Shown piece after piece: positions 1 through 8,044 of a stretch of 64,000 bases of DNA. How positions within the stretch are numbered: position 1 is the first letter of the stretch; every line of letters begins with the position of its first letter. The position numbers and the translations under genes were made by a program. This DNA is from Microbacterium atlanticum (GTDB taxonomy: Bacteria > Actinomycetota > Actinomycetes > Actinomycetales > Microbacteriaceae), in the NCBI RefSeq assembly GCF_015277815.1, contig NZ_CP063813.1, forward strand, positions 186,001-250,000. The letters are read 5' to 3'. The notes beneath the pieces are model-generated. The model saw nothing but the letters and a program-made list of their open reading frames with translations. It was not told where the DNA came from and ran no database searches.

Positions 1-129
1 AGCAGGGCGCCGCTGCGCATCGTGGGCGAAACCCTCGATTGGCCCCGTTTGACCGAGGAGGCGCTCGCGGCCTGGCGCGAACGCCTGGCCGAGCTGCGCA
101 ACGACGAGCGCGGGCAGATCATCAACTGA
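1..129 (+). CDS. 3' end of an unidentified protein (partial)
   Basis: Only the last 42 codons lie inside the window; the frame is open from base 1 to TGA at 127-129. The visible tail is rich in Leu, Arg and Glu, looks helical, and ends RGQIIN. Nothing in it identifies a family, so no function is assigned. It is convergent with the acetyltransferase gene whose stop is at 178, so both transcripts must end within about 50 bp. Confidence 0.6.
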   Translation, partial: SRAPLRIVGETLDWPRLTEEALAAWRERLAELRNDERGQIIN

Positions 130-177
130 CGCATGCCACGGCGGGCGGATGCCGCCGCCCGCCGACTCCTCACCGCC

Positions 178-771
178 TCAGCCGGTCGCCGGCGGGACGG
201 TCTTGCGCATGACGGTCTTGCTCGTGCCGATGTGCCGCTCGAAGGTGAAGCCGGCTTTCTCGAACATCGCCCGCGTGCCGTTGTGGAGGAACGACGACGA
301 TGTCCGCTTTCCTTGCGGCAGCTCGTTGGGAAACGACACGACCTCGCCGCCGCCCGCCTGCGCGATCAGCGCGAGGGCGCCGTCGAGCGCCTCGCGCGCC
401 ACCCCGGAGCGCCGGTGATCGCGGTCGACGAAGAAGCACGTGATGCGCCACGGAGCGGGGTCGGTCTCACTCGCGTCGTACTGCTTGCGGTGATAAATCC
501 GCGGCAACTCCTCGGGGCTGCCGTATTCGCACCAGGCGATCGCGGCGTCACCGTCGAAGACGAGCGCGGCGTGTGCCACCCCCTCGTCGACGAGCCGCCG
601 CTTGAAGGTCGGTCCGTCGTACTCGCTCTTGACGGTCTGCTCGGTGTCGCCGTGGAAATACGAGCAGTAGCACCCGCCCCACACCCCGTTGTGCTTCTCG
701 GCGAGCGCCAGCCATGCCGGAAACGTCTCGGAGGTGAGCGGCTTGATCACGTGCGCACCCGTCGCTGCCAT
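178..771 (-). CDS. GNAT family N-acetyltransferase
   Basis: A 197-residue protein with a GNAT fold: an N-terminal part containing GGCYCSYFHGD, a central strand with ITCFFVDRDHRRSGVA, which is the acetyl-CoA pyrophosphate-binding motif A (R-x-x-G-x-A form), and a C-terminal part with FEKAGFTFERHIG typical of the last strands. It should transfer an acetyl group from acetyl-CoA to an unknown amine or small molecule. ATG at 771 is preferred because AAGGG sits 9 bases upstream; a GTG two codons earlier (777) is also possible. It stands alone, with no partner gene overlapping it. The substrate cannot be read from the sequence. Confidence 0.85.
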   Translation of the reverse strand: MAATGAHVIKPLTSETFPAWLALAEKHNGVWGGCYCSYFHGDTEQTVKSEYDGPTFKRRLVDEGVAHAALVFDGDAAIAWCEYGSPEELPRIYHRKQYDASETDPAPWRITCFFVDRDHRRSGVAREALDGALALIAQAGGGEVVSFPNELPQGKRTSSSFLHNGTRAMFEKAGFTFERHIGTSKTVMRKTVPPATG

Positions 772-858
772 CGGCACCCGCCCTTCGCCTCGATGGGAGC
801 AGTCTGCCGACTGCCTCGTCCCGCGACAAGAGGCAGGCGAGGGCCATTGCGTCGACGC

Positions 859-1062
859 TCAGCGCCCGCCGGTCGGCGGCTGGTCGAGGCCGTGACGGCC
901 CGGCGGTTCCGGCTCGGCGGCGGTGTCGGGGCTCACCGCTGACGGATCGGTGGCATCCCCTGTGCCGGGGTACCGCGGCTCGGTCGGATCAGTCGCCTCG
1001 TCGCGCTCGTCCTGCGGGGGCTGGTGGTCGAGCGGCTGCTTGACGTCGTCTCTATCGCTCAT
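859..1062 (-). CDS. Small acidic, Pro-rich hypothetical protein
   Basis: A 67-residue reading frame beginning MSDRDDVKQPLDHQP and rich in Asp, Glu, Pro and Thr, with no membrane segment and no cysteine. Its composition looks intrinsically disordered. Such short disordered proteins are common in this family and usually have no assigned function. No convincing ribosome binding site is visible in front of the ATG at 1062, so the start, and to a degree the gene, remains uncertain. It lies between two single genes and overlaps neither. Confidence 0.45.
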   Translation of the reverse strand: MSDRDDVKQPLDHQPPQDERDEATDPTEPRYPGTGDATDPSAVSPDTAAEPEPPGRHGLDQPPTGGR

Positions 1063-1192
1063 GCACGCCAGCTTGCGGGGCATCCGGCCTCTACGTGCAG
1101 GGGGTTGCCATCCGCGCCGGACCATGTTCGAGCGCGGGTGGCGGCATCCGTTCGCACGCCGGCTCGCCCCGTTTCTCGACCGAGTGTGTCCG

Positions 1193-1861
1193 TCAGTCGG
1201 ATGCGTCGGGCCACGCAGCGATGTCGACGCCGTGGTTGTCGGGCGACGCGAGCGACCACCACGACGGCGCGTACGAATCATCGGCCAGCCTGCCGCCGGC
1301 CGCGATGGCCGCCTCCACTCGCGCCTTCGCCTGATCGGCGGGCACGAAGACGTCGAAGTGCGTGCGGCCGCGACCCGGAGCGTCGCCGGTGATCGGGTTG
1401 AACGCGAGCTGGGGTCCGCGGCGCAGCGGGTCGACGGCATCGGTTTCTCCCCACGGGGCGTAGCCCAGCGCCGCCTGGAAGAAGGGGCGCACGTCGATCT
1501 GCGAGTGCTCGGCGACGTAGACGCCGACCGACTGCACGCGCGACGGGTCGGCGGTGAGGCCCAGCTCGACGGCCGACTGCGACACCGACGCCGCGAAGGT
1601 GATCGCGCTCGCCGGGACGCCGTTGTCGTCGGCCGGAATGCGGACCACGACTCCCTCAGGCCGCAGATCGACGTCCGGTTGAATACCGGTCCGGTCGGCG
1701 GACGCGGCGATCGGCGGGACAAGCTCCGCAGCGCGCGAGAACGAGCCTGCCGTGAAGACGGCTTCGGGGCCGAAGGGAGTGACGCGCCAATCCGACGCCT
1801 CCTCCGCCCGGCGGAACTCCGCCGTGGAGATCCGCCCTGATCCGCTCGTCGAGTCGTCCAT
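1193..1861 (-). CDS. Pterin-dehydratase-like domain fused to a VOC (glyoxalase-like) domain
   Basis: A 222-residue two-domain protein. Residues about 10-100 follow the 4a-hydroxytetrahydrobiopterin dehydratase pattern (DW near the start, then AAELVPPIAASADRTG, then a PDV strand), and residues about 105-220 form a VOC-like domain with GVYVAEH, a paired FNPITGD strand and a THFDVFVP strand. In active dehydratases the PDV stretch is preceded by two His; here these positions read Ile-Gln, and the later Thr-His is replaced by Pro-Ala, so pterin dehydratase activity is unlikely. ATG 1861 is chosen because GAAGGAG lies 7 bases upstream, 13 codons inside the longest frame. A binding or isomerase-like role is possible; the substrate is unknown. 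Confidence 0.75.
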   Translation of the reverse strand: MDDSTSGSGRISTAEFRRAEEASDWRVTPFGPEAVFTAGSFSRAAELVPPIAASADRTGIQPDVDLRPEGVVVRIPADDNGVPASAITFAASVSQSAVELGLTADPSRVQSVGVYVAEHSQIDVRPFFQAALGYAPWGETDAVDPLRRGPQLAFNPITGDAPGRGRTHFDVFVPADQAKARVEAAIAAGGRLADDSYAPSWWSLASPDNHGVDIAAWPDASD

Positions 1862-1948
1862 CGAGATGCTCCTTCGCGGTCGGACGAACGCGCCCCGCAT
1901 GGCCGCAGCGGTGCGTCCACATCACGGTACTCCTCGCGATCGCGATCG

Positions 1949-2665
1949 CTACTCGGATGCGTCGCGCGCGAGATCCGCGGCCTGCTGACGCAGATAGCCG
2001 GCGTACCCGCCGGGGGTGCGTCCGGTGAAGCGGCCCGACGTGACGACCTCAGCGTCGTCGCTGGCGACGATGACGGCACCGCGATTGCGGCAGCGTGCCA
2101 CCAGGTCGACGTCTTCGTGCTCGCCGAGCGGGGCGAACCCACCGGCGTCCAGGTAGGTGAGGGCGCTGATCCCCAGGTTGGCGCCGTGCACATGTCCGTT
2201 GGGTCGGCCGCGGGTGTGCGTGCGCAGCCAGAGTGCCCGCTGTGAGATCGACAGGTCGGCGAAGTCGGGTCGCACCGTACCGACGCAGATGTCGGCTATC
2301 GGCGAGCAGTCGTGGAAGTTCGAGAGCCATCCGGCGGGAACCCGGGAGTCGGCATCGGTGTTCGCGATCCAGATGCGCTCGAGCGGCACCCCGGCGAGAG
2401 CGTCGAGGGCGTCCGCAACACCCAGCGCCCTCGCTGCGCCGACACGTCCGGCGGCCGTGGTGAGCGTGCGGAACGGGAATCGCGCCGCGATGTCGGCGGA
2501 GGCATCCGTGCACCGGTCGAGCACGACCCGGACGGCGGTTGCGATGCCGGCCGCCGTCGCGCGGTCGACCGCGGCGGCCAGGGCAGACAGGGATGCCGAA
2601 AGGAGCAGCTCCTCGTTGCGGACGGGGACGACCACGACCATGGCGTCGGCACGCGGGCGGTTCAT
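1949..2665 (-). CDS. Glycosyltransferase family 2 (third gene of a three-gene operon)
   Basis: A 238-residue GT-A type glycosyltransferase. It starts with VVVVPVRNEE, the usual nucleotide-binding entry strand, followed by RCTDAS, and a metal-binding stretch ANTDADSRVP replaces the classical DxD. A HGANLGIS segment and GEHEDVDLVARC near residue 180 match the acceptor side of GT2 enzymes. It has no membrane segment, so it is probably cytosolic or peripheral. Its ATG overlaps the stop of the upstream deacetylase/methyltransferase by four bases (ATGA), implying translational coupling. With its two neighbours it forms a conserved-looking pathway module whose glycoconjugate product is not evident. 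Confidence 0.85.
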   Translation of the reverse strand: MNRPRADAMVVVVPVRNEELLLSASLSALAAAVDRATAAGIATAVRVVLDRCTDASADIAARFPFRTLTTAAGRVGAARALGVADALDALAGVPLERIWIANTDADSRVPAGWLSNFHDCSPIADICVGTVRPDFADLSISQRALWLRTHTRGRPNGHVHGANLGISALTYLDAGGFAPLGEHEDVDLVARCRNRGAVIVASDDAEVVTSGRFTGRTPGGYAGYLRQQAADLARDASE

Positions 2666-4065
2666 ACGAGGCCTTCTGCTTCGGCGACCGAGCGTGCGGG
2701 ACGGCGCGCGAACACCTCGAGTACGAAGTCGCGCTCCAGATGGAGGCTCAGCGTCTCCCACGCGGCAGCCGCTCGCAGGGCGACGTGCACCTGGTCGCCC
2801 GTCTGCGGATACTCCTCGACCGGGTGGCGCCAGTGGCACGCGACGAAGGAGCCGCCGTCGGCGAGCGCGGCGTCGATCCGCACGATGCTCTGCTGCAGGT
2901 CTGCGGGCGAGAGGTAGTAGCCGACCTCTGAGAGCACGATGGTGTCGAACTGGCCGTCGGGCCAGTCGGCCGGCACGCTTCCCAGCTGCACCGACACCTT
3001 CGGCTCGCCGGCGAGCCGGGACCGCGCCGTCTCGACCGCGGCGGCTGCGGCATCCCACGCGACGACTCTCCTCGCGCGGGCGGCGAGGTCGATCGTCAGC
3101 ATGCCGGTGGAGCAGCCGATCTCGAACACATCGCCGAGTTCGGCGGCCGGCAGCGCGGCCATCAGCAGGGCCCGCTTGCGCCGCTCGTACCAGCGCGACT
3201 CGAAGCCCCAGGGATCCGGGCCGTTGCGGCCGTAGAAGTCGTCGAACCACTGCGCGTCCAGGCTCTCCGGCGCGGTCGCGGTGGGGGTATCGGCGGGATC
3301 ATCGTCGTCCCGGGCGTCCGCGGACACGAAGACCTCGACGTCGCGGTCGAAGTGCGCCAGCATGCCCGGGTGCAGCAGCACCTCATCGCCGGGCTGGTCG
3401 GAGAGCGGCGCGATCTGGGTGGTGTGGCGTGCCAGCGCCTTCCGCTTCGCGCTGCGCTCCTCATCGGTCAGGGCAAGCTGGACCAGTCGTTCCCATGGCA
3501 GGTCGTCGGGCGTGCCCCAGTGCCAGGCCCACACCGGGTAGGCGAGGTGGATGAGTCGGCCTCGAGCCGCGAGCGCGCCGGTGACCTCGGCGGCGACGCG
3601 GTGATCGCGGTGGCGGTCCCCCTTCCATGGAGCGGCGACGACGACCCGCCCCTCCGTCGCCAGACTTTCGAGGACGGCCGTGAGCCGGGCGTCGAGTTCC
3701 GCTCGGCTGCGGTCGAGGCCGCCGTCCGGGAGTCCGAGGAATCGCACCTCTGCGTCGGGAGCGAGAAGGCACACGGCCTCGCGCACCTCATCGCGCCGCA
3801 GGCGCGCCAGCGTGGCGCGGTCGTGTGTCGGGGAGTCGGGATGGGATGCCTCGCCGTCGGTCGCGATCACGACCACCGTTCGCGCGCCTGCGTGCGACGC
3901 CCGGCGCAGGAGCCCGCCGGCACCGAGCGTCTCGTCGTCCGGGTGGGCGGCGACGACGACGAGCGCGTCGAAGGACGCGTCGAACGGCCGAAGGCGACGT
4001 TCGGCCAGGACGTCGGTCCATACCGATTCCGCCGTCCCGGCGTCGAGGTGGCTGAAGCCGGCCAT
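2662..4065 (-). CDS. Bifunctional PIG-L deacetylase / SAM-dependent methyltransferase
   Basis: A 467-residue fusion. Residues about 35-240 are a PIG-L/LmbE zinc deacetylase: AAHPDDETLGAGG holds the HPDD zinc/base motif, and GDRHRDHR supplies the second zinc His pair. Residues about 275-460 are a class I methyltransferase with FEIGCSTGMLTIDLA as SAM motif I and TIVLSEVGYYL as motif IV, resembling the NodS type. PIG-L enzymes remove N-acetyl from amino sugars, and NodS-like enzymes N-methylate the freed amine, so a deacetylate-then-methylate sequence on one sugar is a plausible reading (inference). The ATG overlaps the stop of the acyl-CoA dehydrogenase-like gene (TGATG), and the 3' end overlaps the glycosyltransferase start. 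Confidence 0.88.
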   Translation of the reverse strand: MAGFSHLDAGTAESVWTDVLAERRLRPFDASFDALVVVAAHPDDETLGAGGLLRRASHAGARTVVVIATDGEASHPDSPTHDRATLARLRRDEVREAVCLLAPDAEVRFLGLPDGGLDRSRAELDARLTAVLESLATEGRVVVAAPWKGDRHRDHRVAAEVTGALAARGRLIHLAYPVWAWHWGTPDDLPWERLVQLALTDEERSAKRKALARHTTQIAPLSDQPGDEVLLHPGMLAHFDRDVEVFVSADARDDDDPADTPTATAPESLDAQWFDDFYGRNGPDPWGFESRWYERRKRALLMAALPAAELGDVFEIGCSTGMLTIDLAARARRVVAWDAAAAAVETARSRLAGEPKVSVQLGSVPADWPDGQFDTIVLSEVGYYLSPADLQQSIVRIDAALADGGSFVACHWRHPVEEYPQTGDQVHVALRAAAAWETLSLHLERDFVLEVFARRPARSVAEAEGLV

Positions 4066-5150
4066 CAGCCGCGCTCGCCCTCGAGACGCAGCCTGCCCAG
4101 GCGTGCGGCATCCCGCAGCCCATGATGCTGTCGCAGGTACAGGTGCAGGTCGGCCGCCCGGCGCGCGTGAGCGTCGTCCGTCACCAGCGGACCCGGGCCC
4201 AGAGCCGTATCGGCCTCGGCGAGGACGACGGCCGCCGCCGTGGCGACCGCTGCACGCACACGTTCGGCCAACAGGCGAGAATCGCCGCCAGGCCTGGTGT
4301 CGATGAGGTCGGCTGCTTCGCGCAGCGTGGCGCGGGCGGCCCACAGTACGGCGTCCGCACGTCCGAGGTGCACGAGCGCGACCTGGTCGGCGCGCTCCGA
4401 CGCCGCTGCGGCGCGCAACCCGGCGACGAGGCCCACCGCCGCGCCCCACCAGCATGCCGCGACCGACATCCCGCCCCACGCGAAGCCCGGGCGGGTGAGA
4501 TACCACCCGGCCGGACCGACGGGCACCGCGCGGGCACCGTCGAAGTCGACCGGAGCGCTGACGATGCCGGGCAGGCCGCGTGCCACCCAGGGCCCGTCAT
4601 GGGGACGCACCTCGGGCGTGCGCAGCGCGACGGCGAACAGCCGGCGCTCCTCGCCGACGAAGGCCGTCACTAGGGCGTGTGAGAGCTCAGCCGCGAGGGA
4701 GCACCACGGCTTGGTCCCGGTGAGGGTCCAACCCGAGGCAGTCTCCGCCGCGTCCAGCCGCATGCCCGCGCCCTCCGCGGCGAACACGCCCCAGGACGAC
4801 GACGCGTCCGCGCCGATGTCCGAGACACCCACGGGACCGTCGCCCGCGCCGACGCGCGCGTCGGCCTGACGGAGGATGCCGAGCGCATCGAGGTGCGGTT
4901 CCAGCATCCGTGCCGCGGCGACGTCCTGCAGCGCCGTGGCCGCAAGCAGGTCCCACACCTCACCTGTTCGCCCGCCTCCCAGCGGCGGCGCGCCGGCTCC
5001 TGTGCGCACACACCAGTCGATCGTCGCCGGAAGGTCACGCCCGAAGTCCGGGATGCGCGCGGCCTCCGTGAGCGGGGCCGCACTCCACCCCTCGCGGGGA
5101 AGCTCCGGCGCGATGAGCGATCGGCGCTCGTCTCGGGTGTCGTCGGGCAC
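4065..5150 (-). CDS. Acyl-CoA dehydrogenase-like flavoprotein (first gene of the operon)
   Basis: A 361-residue protein with the overall plan of acyl-CoA dehydrogenases, though divergent: an N-terminal helical part, a middle beta domain (SGWTLTGTKPWCS is the FAD/substrate strand normally read as G-x-K-x-W-x-S/T), and a C-terminal helical bundle. The usual catalytic Glu motifs are not obvious. Start is a GTG at 5150 with no clear ribosome binding site. Its stop overlaps the ATG of the PIG-L/methyltransferase gene. In this setting it more likely oxidises a carrier-bound or sugar-linked intermediate than fatty acyl-CoA (inference). Confidence 0.75.
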   Translation of the reverse strand: MPDDTRDERRSLIAPELPREGWSAAPLTEAARIPDFGRDLPATIDWCVRTGAGAPPLGGGRTGEVWDLLAATALQDVAAARMLEPHLDALGILRQADARVGAGDGPVGVSDIGADASSSWGVFAAEGAGMRLDAAETASGWTLTGTKPWCSLAAELSHALVTAFVGEERRLFAVALRTPEVRPHDGPWVARGLPGIVSAPVDFDGARAVPVGPAGWYLTRPGFAWGGMSVAACWWGAAVGLVAGLRAAAASERADQVALVHLGRADAVLWAARATLREAADLIDTRPGGDSRLLAERVRAAVATAAAVVLAEADTALGPGPLVTDDAHARRAADLHLYLRQHHGLRDAARLGRLRLEGERG

Positions 5151-5293
5151 GGTCAGGCCGCCGGGGCGGTGTCACCGAGGCGCGAATGCGGCGTACGTGC
5201 CACGTCAGTAGACCTCCCCGTGCGGTGCTCGATCACGAGGAGCGTAAGCAGATGGCCCCCCGCGCCGCGCGGACTTGACAACCCGGGCCCGAG

Positions 5294-5317
5294 GTGGGCC
5301 CGCGATCGTGGGCCCAC
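5294..5317 (-). terminator. Hairpin downstream of the 65-residue ORF
   Basis: GTGGGCCC and GGGCCCAC form a perfect 8-bp stem around an 8-base loop, 5 bases past the stop of the minus-strand gene ending at 5323. There is no T-run, which is usual for terminators at this GC content, so assignment rests on stem strength and position. Confidence 0.5.
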
Positions 5318-5322
5318 GGCTG

Positions 5323-5520
5323 CTAGTCCCCGTCGGCGTCGCTCACCGCGCCCGCGGAGCCGCCGCCCGCCTCGGCGGCGGAGAACTCGCGGTCTTCGAC
5401 GATGTACGCCGTCGCAGTGCTCGGCGCATCGCCGGGGCGAAGGTTCGCGCCTTCGAGTGCCCTCTCGATCGCGAGGTCGATCTCGCTCCCGGGGTCGACA
5501 TTCCGATCGGTGTCCGCCAT
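5323..5520 (-). CDS. Small hypothetical protein
   Basis: A 65-residue acidic protein (MADTDRNVDPGSEIDLAIERALEG is how it opens, split here only for reference). ATG 5520 is preferred over an upstream in-frame start at 5547 because GAGGAGG lies 5 bases before it. It has no Cys, no membrane helix and a Gly/Ala/Asp-rich tail. The family is not recognised and no function is offered. Confidence 0.55.
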   Translation of the reverse strand: MADTDRNVDPGSEIDLAIERALEGANLRPGDAPSTATAYIVEDREFSAAEAGGGSAGAVSDADGD

Positions 5521-5572
5521 GGCGCCTCCTCGTGCCGCTGCGCCCACCCTAGCCGCGCAGCATCCGCCGTCG

Positions 5573-6658
5573 TCAGTCCTGGCGTCCGGCGACCCCCAGG
5601 AAGCGGATGAAGACGGCGATCCACCCGAAGATCAGCGCGAACACGATGATCTCGAACGCAGTGAGCGAGAAGAAGCCGACGGCCGGGATGAAGAGGATCA
5701 CCGACGCCACCATGGCCGCCAGGAACGCCCACGACGCCACGAAGTAGGTGCGCGGCATGCCCTGGAGGAACCGCGGGCCGCCGATCAGCAGCACGAGGAA
5801 CATCGCGGCCATGCCCGATGCCGAGATGTTGTGCGCCGGCATGTTGACGTCGACGGGGAAGATGCCGACGCACGCGAGCATGACACCCATGATCACGAAA
5901 AGCGCCGGCACGGTGCGAGGCGCCCGCGGGTTCTCGAGCACGCCCGCCGCGGCGAGCTCGCGCATGTCGTTGGCGATGTAGACGGCGAAGGTCGTCACGA
6001 GCAGACCCGCGGCGATGAGGGTGCCGTTGAAGACCCAGCTGGAGAGGTCGTCCTCGAAGGTGCCGAGGTGGCTGAAGTGGACGGTCCACCACAGCGGGTC
6101 GGGCGTCGTCACCATCGCGGTGAGCGTGCCGATCGCGATGAACGCCATGAGCAGGCTCGACATGCGCTGGGTGGTCATCGCCGAGACCGACAGGAACACG
6201 ATCCACGTCGTGAGGCCGAGGGTCACCGCCATCAGCACGACCGACCAGAATGTGACGATCGGCAGCCCGATGAAGCCCATCGCCAGCACGCGGTACAGCG
6301 CGTAGACCGCGACGAACGCCAGCGCCGCGTGCACGATCACGACCGAGACGGTGTTGACGATGTACTTCCACGACGGGAGCGACTGCCGCCACTCCTGACC
6401 CGGGCGATGGCGCGCCCGCCAGTACTCGAACGTCGATGCCGCGGCGGCCACCACGGCAGCGCCGGCGGCGGCCCAGACGGCGAATGAGTCGGCTTCCCCT
6501 GCCAGCTGCAGATCGGGGGCGAGGATGCCGACGAGAAGGCCGTAGACCGCGCCGACCACACCGGCGGCGAGGGCGGCGTAGACGGCTTCGGATTCGGCAC
6601 GGCGACCGGGTGTCGGGGCTGCGGCACCCGGGCGCGGCGAGGTGTTCACGGTGCTCAC
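5573..6658 (-). CDS. DUF998-like multipass membrane protein
   Basis: A 361-residue protein with about eight hydrophobic helices (for example AVYAALAAGVVGAVYGLLVG and GMAAMFLVLLIGGPRFL). A WWTVHFSHLGTFED segment in the first periplasmic stretch is shared in form with the gene at 8161-9546 (WWQLHFSQLGTHSD), so the two are paralogues on either side of the LCP gene. Start is GTG 6658: the -10-like TACCCT ends exactly 6 bases before it and no ribosome binding site is present, suggesting a leaderless mRNA. DUF998 proteins have no established biochemical role; proximity to an LCP ligase suggests an envelope function (inference). Confidence 0.75.
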   Translation of the reverse strand: MSTVNTSPRPGAAAPTPGRRAESEAVYAALAAGVVGAVYGLLVGILAPDLQLAGEADSFAVWAAAGAAVVAAAASTFEYWRARHRPGQEWRQSLPSWKYIVNTVSVVIVHAALAFVAVYALYRVLAMGFIGLPIVTFWSVVLMAVTLGLTTWIVFLSVSAMTTQRMSSLLMAFIAIGTLTAMVTTPDPLWWTVHFSHLGTFEDDLSSWVFNGTLIAAGLLVTTFAVYIANDMRELAAAGVLENPRAPRTVPALFVIMGVMLACVGIFPVDVNMPAHNISASGMAAMFLVLLIGGPRFLQGMPRTYFVASWAFLAAMVASVILFIPAVGFFSLTAFEIIVFALIFGWIAVFIRFLGVAGRQD

Positions 6659-6664
6659 GACGTC

Positions 6665-6670
6665 AGGGTA
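6665..6670 (-). promoter_or_regulatory. -10 element for leaderless gene starting at 6658
   Basis: On the minus strand TACCCT, six bases (GACGTC), then the GTG start. There is no room for a Shine-Dalgarno sequence, so transcription would begin at or next to the start codon. No good -35 box is visible. Confidence 0.45.
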
Positions 6671-6780
6671 CGACCGGCCGAGGATCGGGGGATCGTCCGG
6701 CGCGTCAAGATTCGGTGACGGTTCTGCCCCGCCGAGCACGCCGGTGGGAGGATGTGAATCGCAAGGGCGCGGGGGAAGGG

Positions 6781-8043
6781 GTGATCCCGTTGTCGCGTCA
6801 GGGTGCTTCCAGGCGGCGGACCGTCGCGCGTCATGCGCCGCTCCGCTCGCCGACCCCGCTCGGCCAGGCGCTGACCCTCGCGGGCGTCGTGGCGATGACG
6901 GTGCTCGTGGCCAGTGCCGCGGTCGTCGCGTTCTCGCTGTACGACCTCCGCGCGAGCTTCGCCGAGGATGCGGTCGTCCTTCACGACCAGACGCCACTGC
7001 CACCCCCGCAGATGGGGCCGATCGAGGGTCCGTTCGACCTGCTCGTCGTCGGCACCGACGAGTGCGAGCCGGAGCTGATCGCCGCGTTCGGGGCACGCTG
7101 CACCGGACCCGACTCGATGAACGAGCTCAACGACGTCAACGTCCTGCTGCACGTCTCGGACGACCCGCGACGGGTGACCGTGGTCTCGTTCCCGCGTGAC
7201 CTCATGGTGCCCGTTCCTTCGTGCACCCAGGCCGACGGCTCGACGGCCGAGCCGATCTCCAAGCTTCAGATCAACGCCGTGTACCGGCTGGGCGGACTCG
7301 CCTGCGTGACGAAGACCGTGTCGAACCTCACGCAGCAGAACATCCAATTCGCCGCCAAGGTCAGCTTCGGCGGCGTGGTGGCGCTCACGTCGGCCGTCGG
7401 CGGCGTGGAGGTGTGCATCGGCAACGACGGGATCCGCGACCCCTTCACCGGCATCGACTGGCCACCCGGCCCGCGCACGATCGCGGGTTTCGAGGCGCTG
7501 CAGTTCCTGCGCACCCGCTACGGCGTGGGAGATCAGAGCGACCTCGCCCGCATCGGCAACCAGCAGCAGTACATGTCGCGCCTGGTGCGCAAGCTCACGA
7601 GCGAGGAGGTGCTCACCAATCCCGCCACGCTGTTCCGGCTCGCCGCGACGGCGGCCGACAACATCACTCCGACGCAGTCGCTCGCCGATCCGCTGCGCAT
7701 GGTGCAGCTCGCGCTCGCCGGCAGGGACGTGCCGCTGGACCAGATCGTGTTCGTGCAGTACCCGGTGATGGAAGACCCGTCCGACCGCAACCGGGTCGTG
7801 CCCGACGGCGACTCGGCGCAGCGGCTGTGGGACGCGCTCGCGGCCAACCGGCCCCTGCAGGTGTCGGGCGAGGCCGGAGCGAACGGCGGTGTCATCGAGG
7901 TCACGCCTCCCGAGGCCGCCCCGTCGGTGCCCAGCCCGGACCCGACGGCTACGCCCACGCCGGCCGAGGAGCCCGTGGTCCTCCCCGAGAGCATCACCGG
8001 GTCGACGGCGCAGCAAGAGACCTGCTCGGCGGGCAACCGCTGA
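6781..8043 (+). CDS. LytR-CpsA-Psr (LCP) family cell-wall polymer ligase
   Basis: A 420-residue type II membrane protein: basic N-terminus, one membrane helix near residues 35-60 (LTLAGVVAMTVLVASAAVVA), then an extracellular LCP domain. LCP signatures are visible: FDLLVVGTD, the SFPRDLMV motif near residue 136, INAVYRLGG, and RTRYGVGDQSDLARIGNQQ with the Arg and Asp residues that hold the polyprenyl pyrophosphate and Mg2+. The family transfers teichoic-acid-like or arabinogalactan polymers from lipid carrier to peptidoglycan. The tail is Pro/Thr-rich with a final Cys. GTG 6781 is used; GTG 6754 nine codons upstream is an alternative. It is divergent from the DUF998 gene at 6658. Confidence 0.88.
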   Translation: MIPLSRQGASRRRTVARHAPLRSPTPLGQALTLAGVVAMTVLVASAAVVAFSLYDLRASFAEDAVVLHDQTPLPPPQMGPIEGPFDLLVVGTDECEPELIAAFGARCTGPDSMNELNDVNVLLHVSDDPRRVTVVSFPRDLMVPVPSCTQADGSTAEPISKLQINAVYRLGGLACVTKTVSNLTQQNIQFAAKVSFGGVVALTSAVGGVEVCIGNDGIRDPFTGIDWPPGPRTIAGFEALQFLRTRYGVGDQSDLARIGNQQQYMSRLVRKLTSEEVLTNPATLFRLAATAADNITPTQSLADPLRMVQLALAGRDVPLDQIVFVQYPVMEDPSDRNRVVPDGDSAQRLWDALAANRPLQVSGEAGANGGVIEVTPPEAAPSVPSPDPTATPTPAEEPVVLPESITGSTAQQETCSAGNR

Positions 8044-8044
8044 G

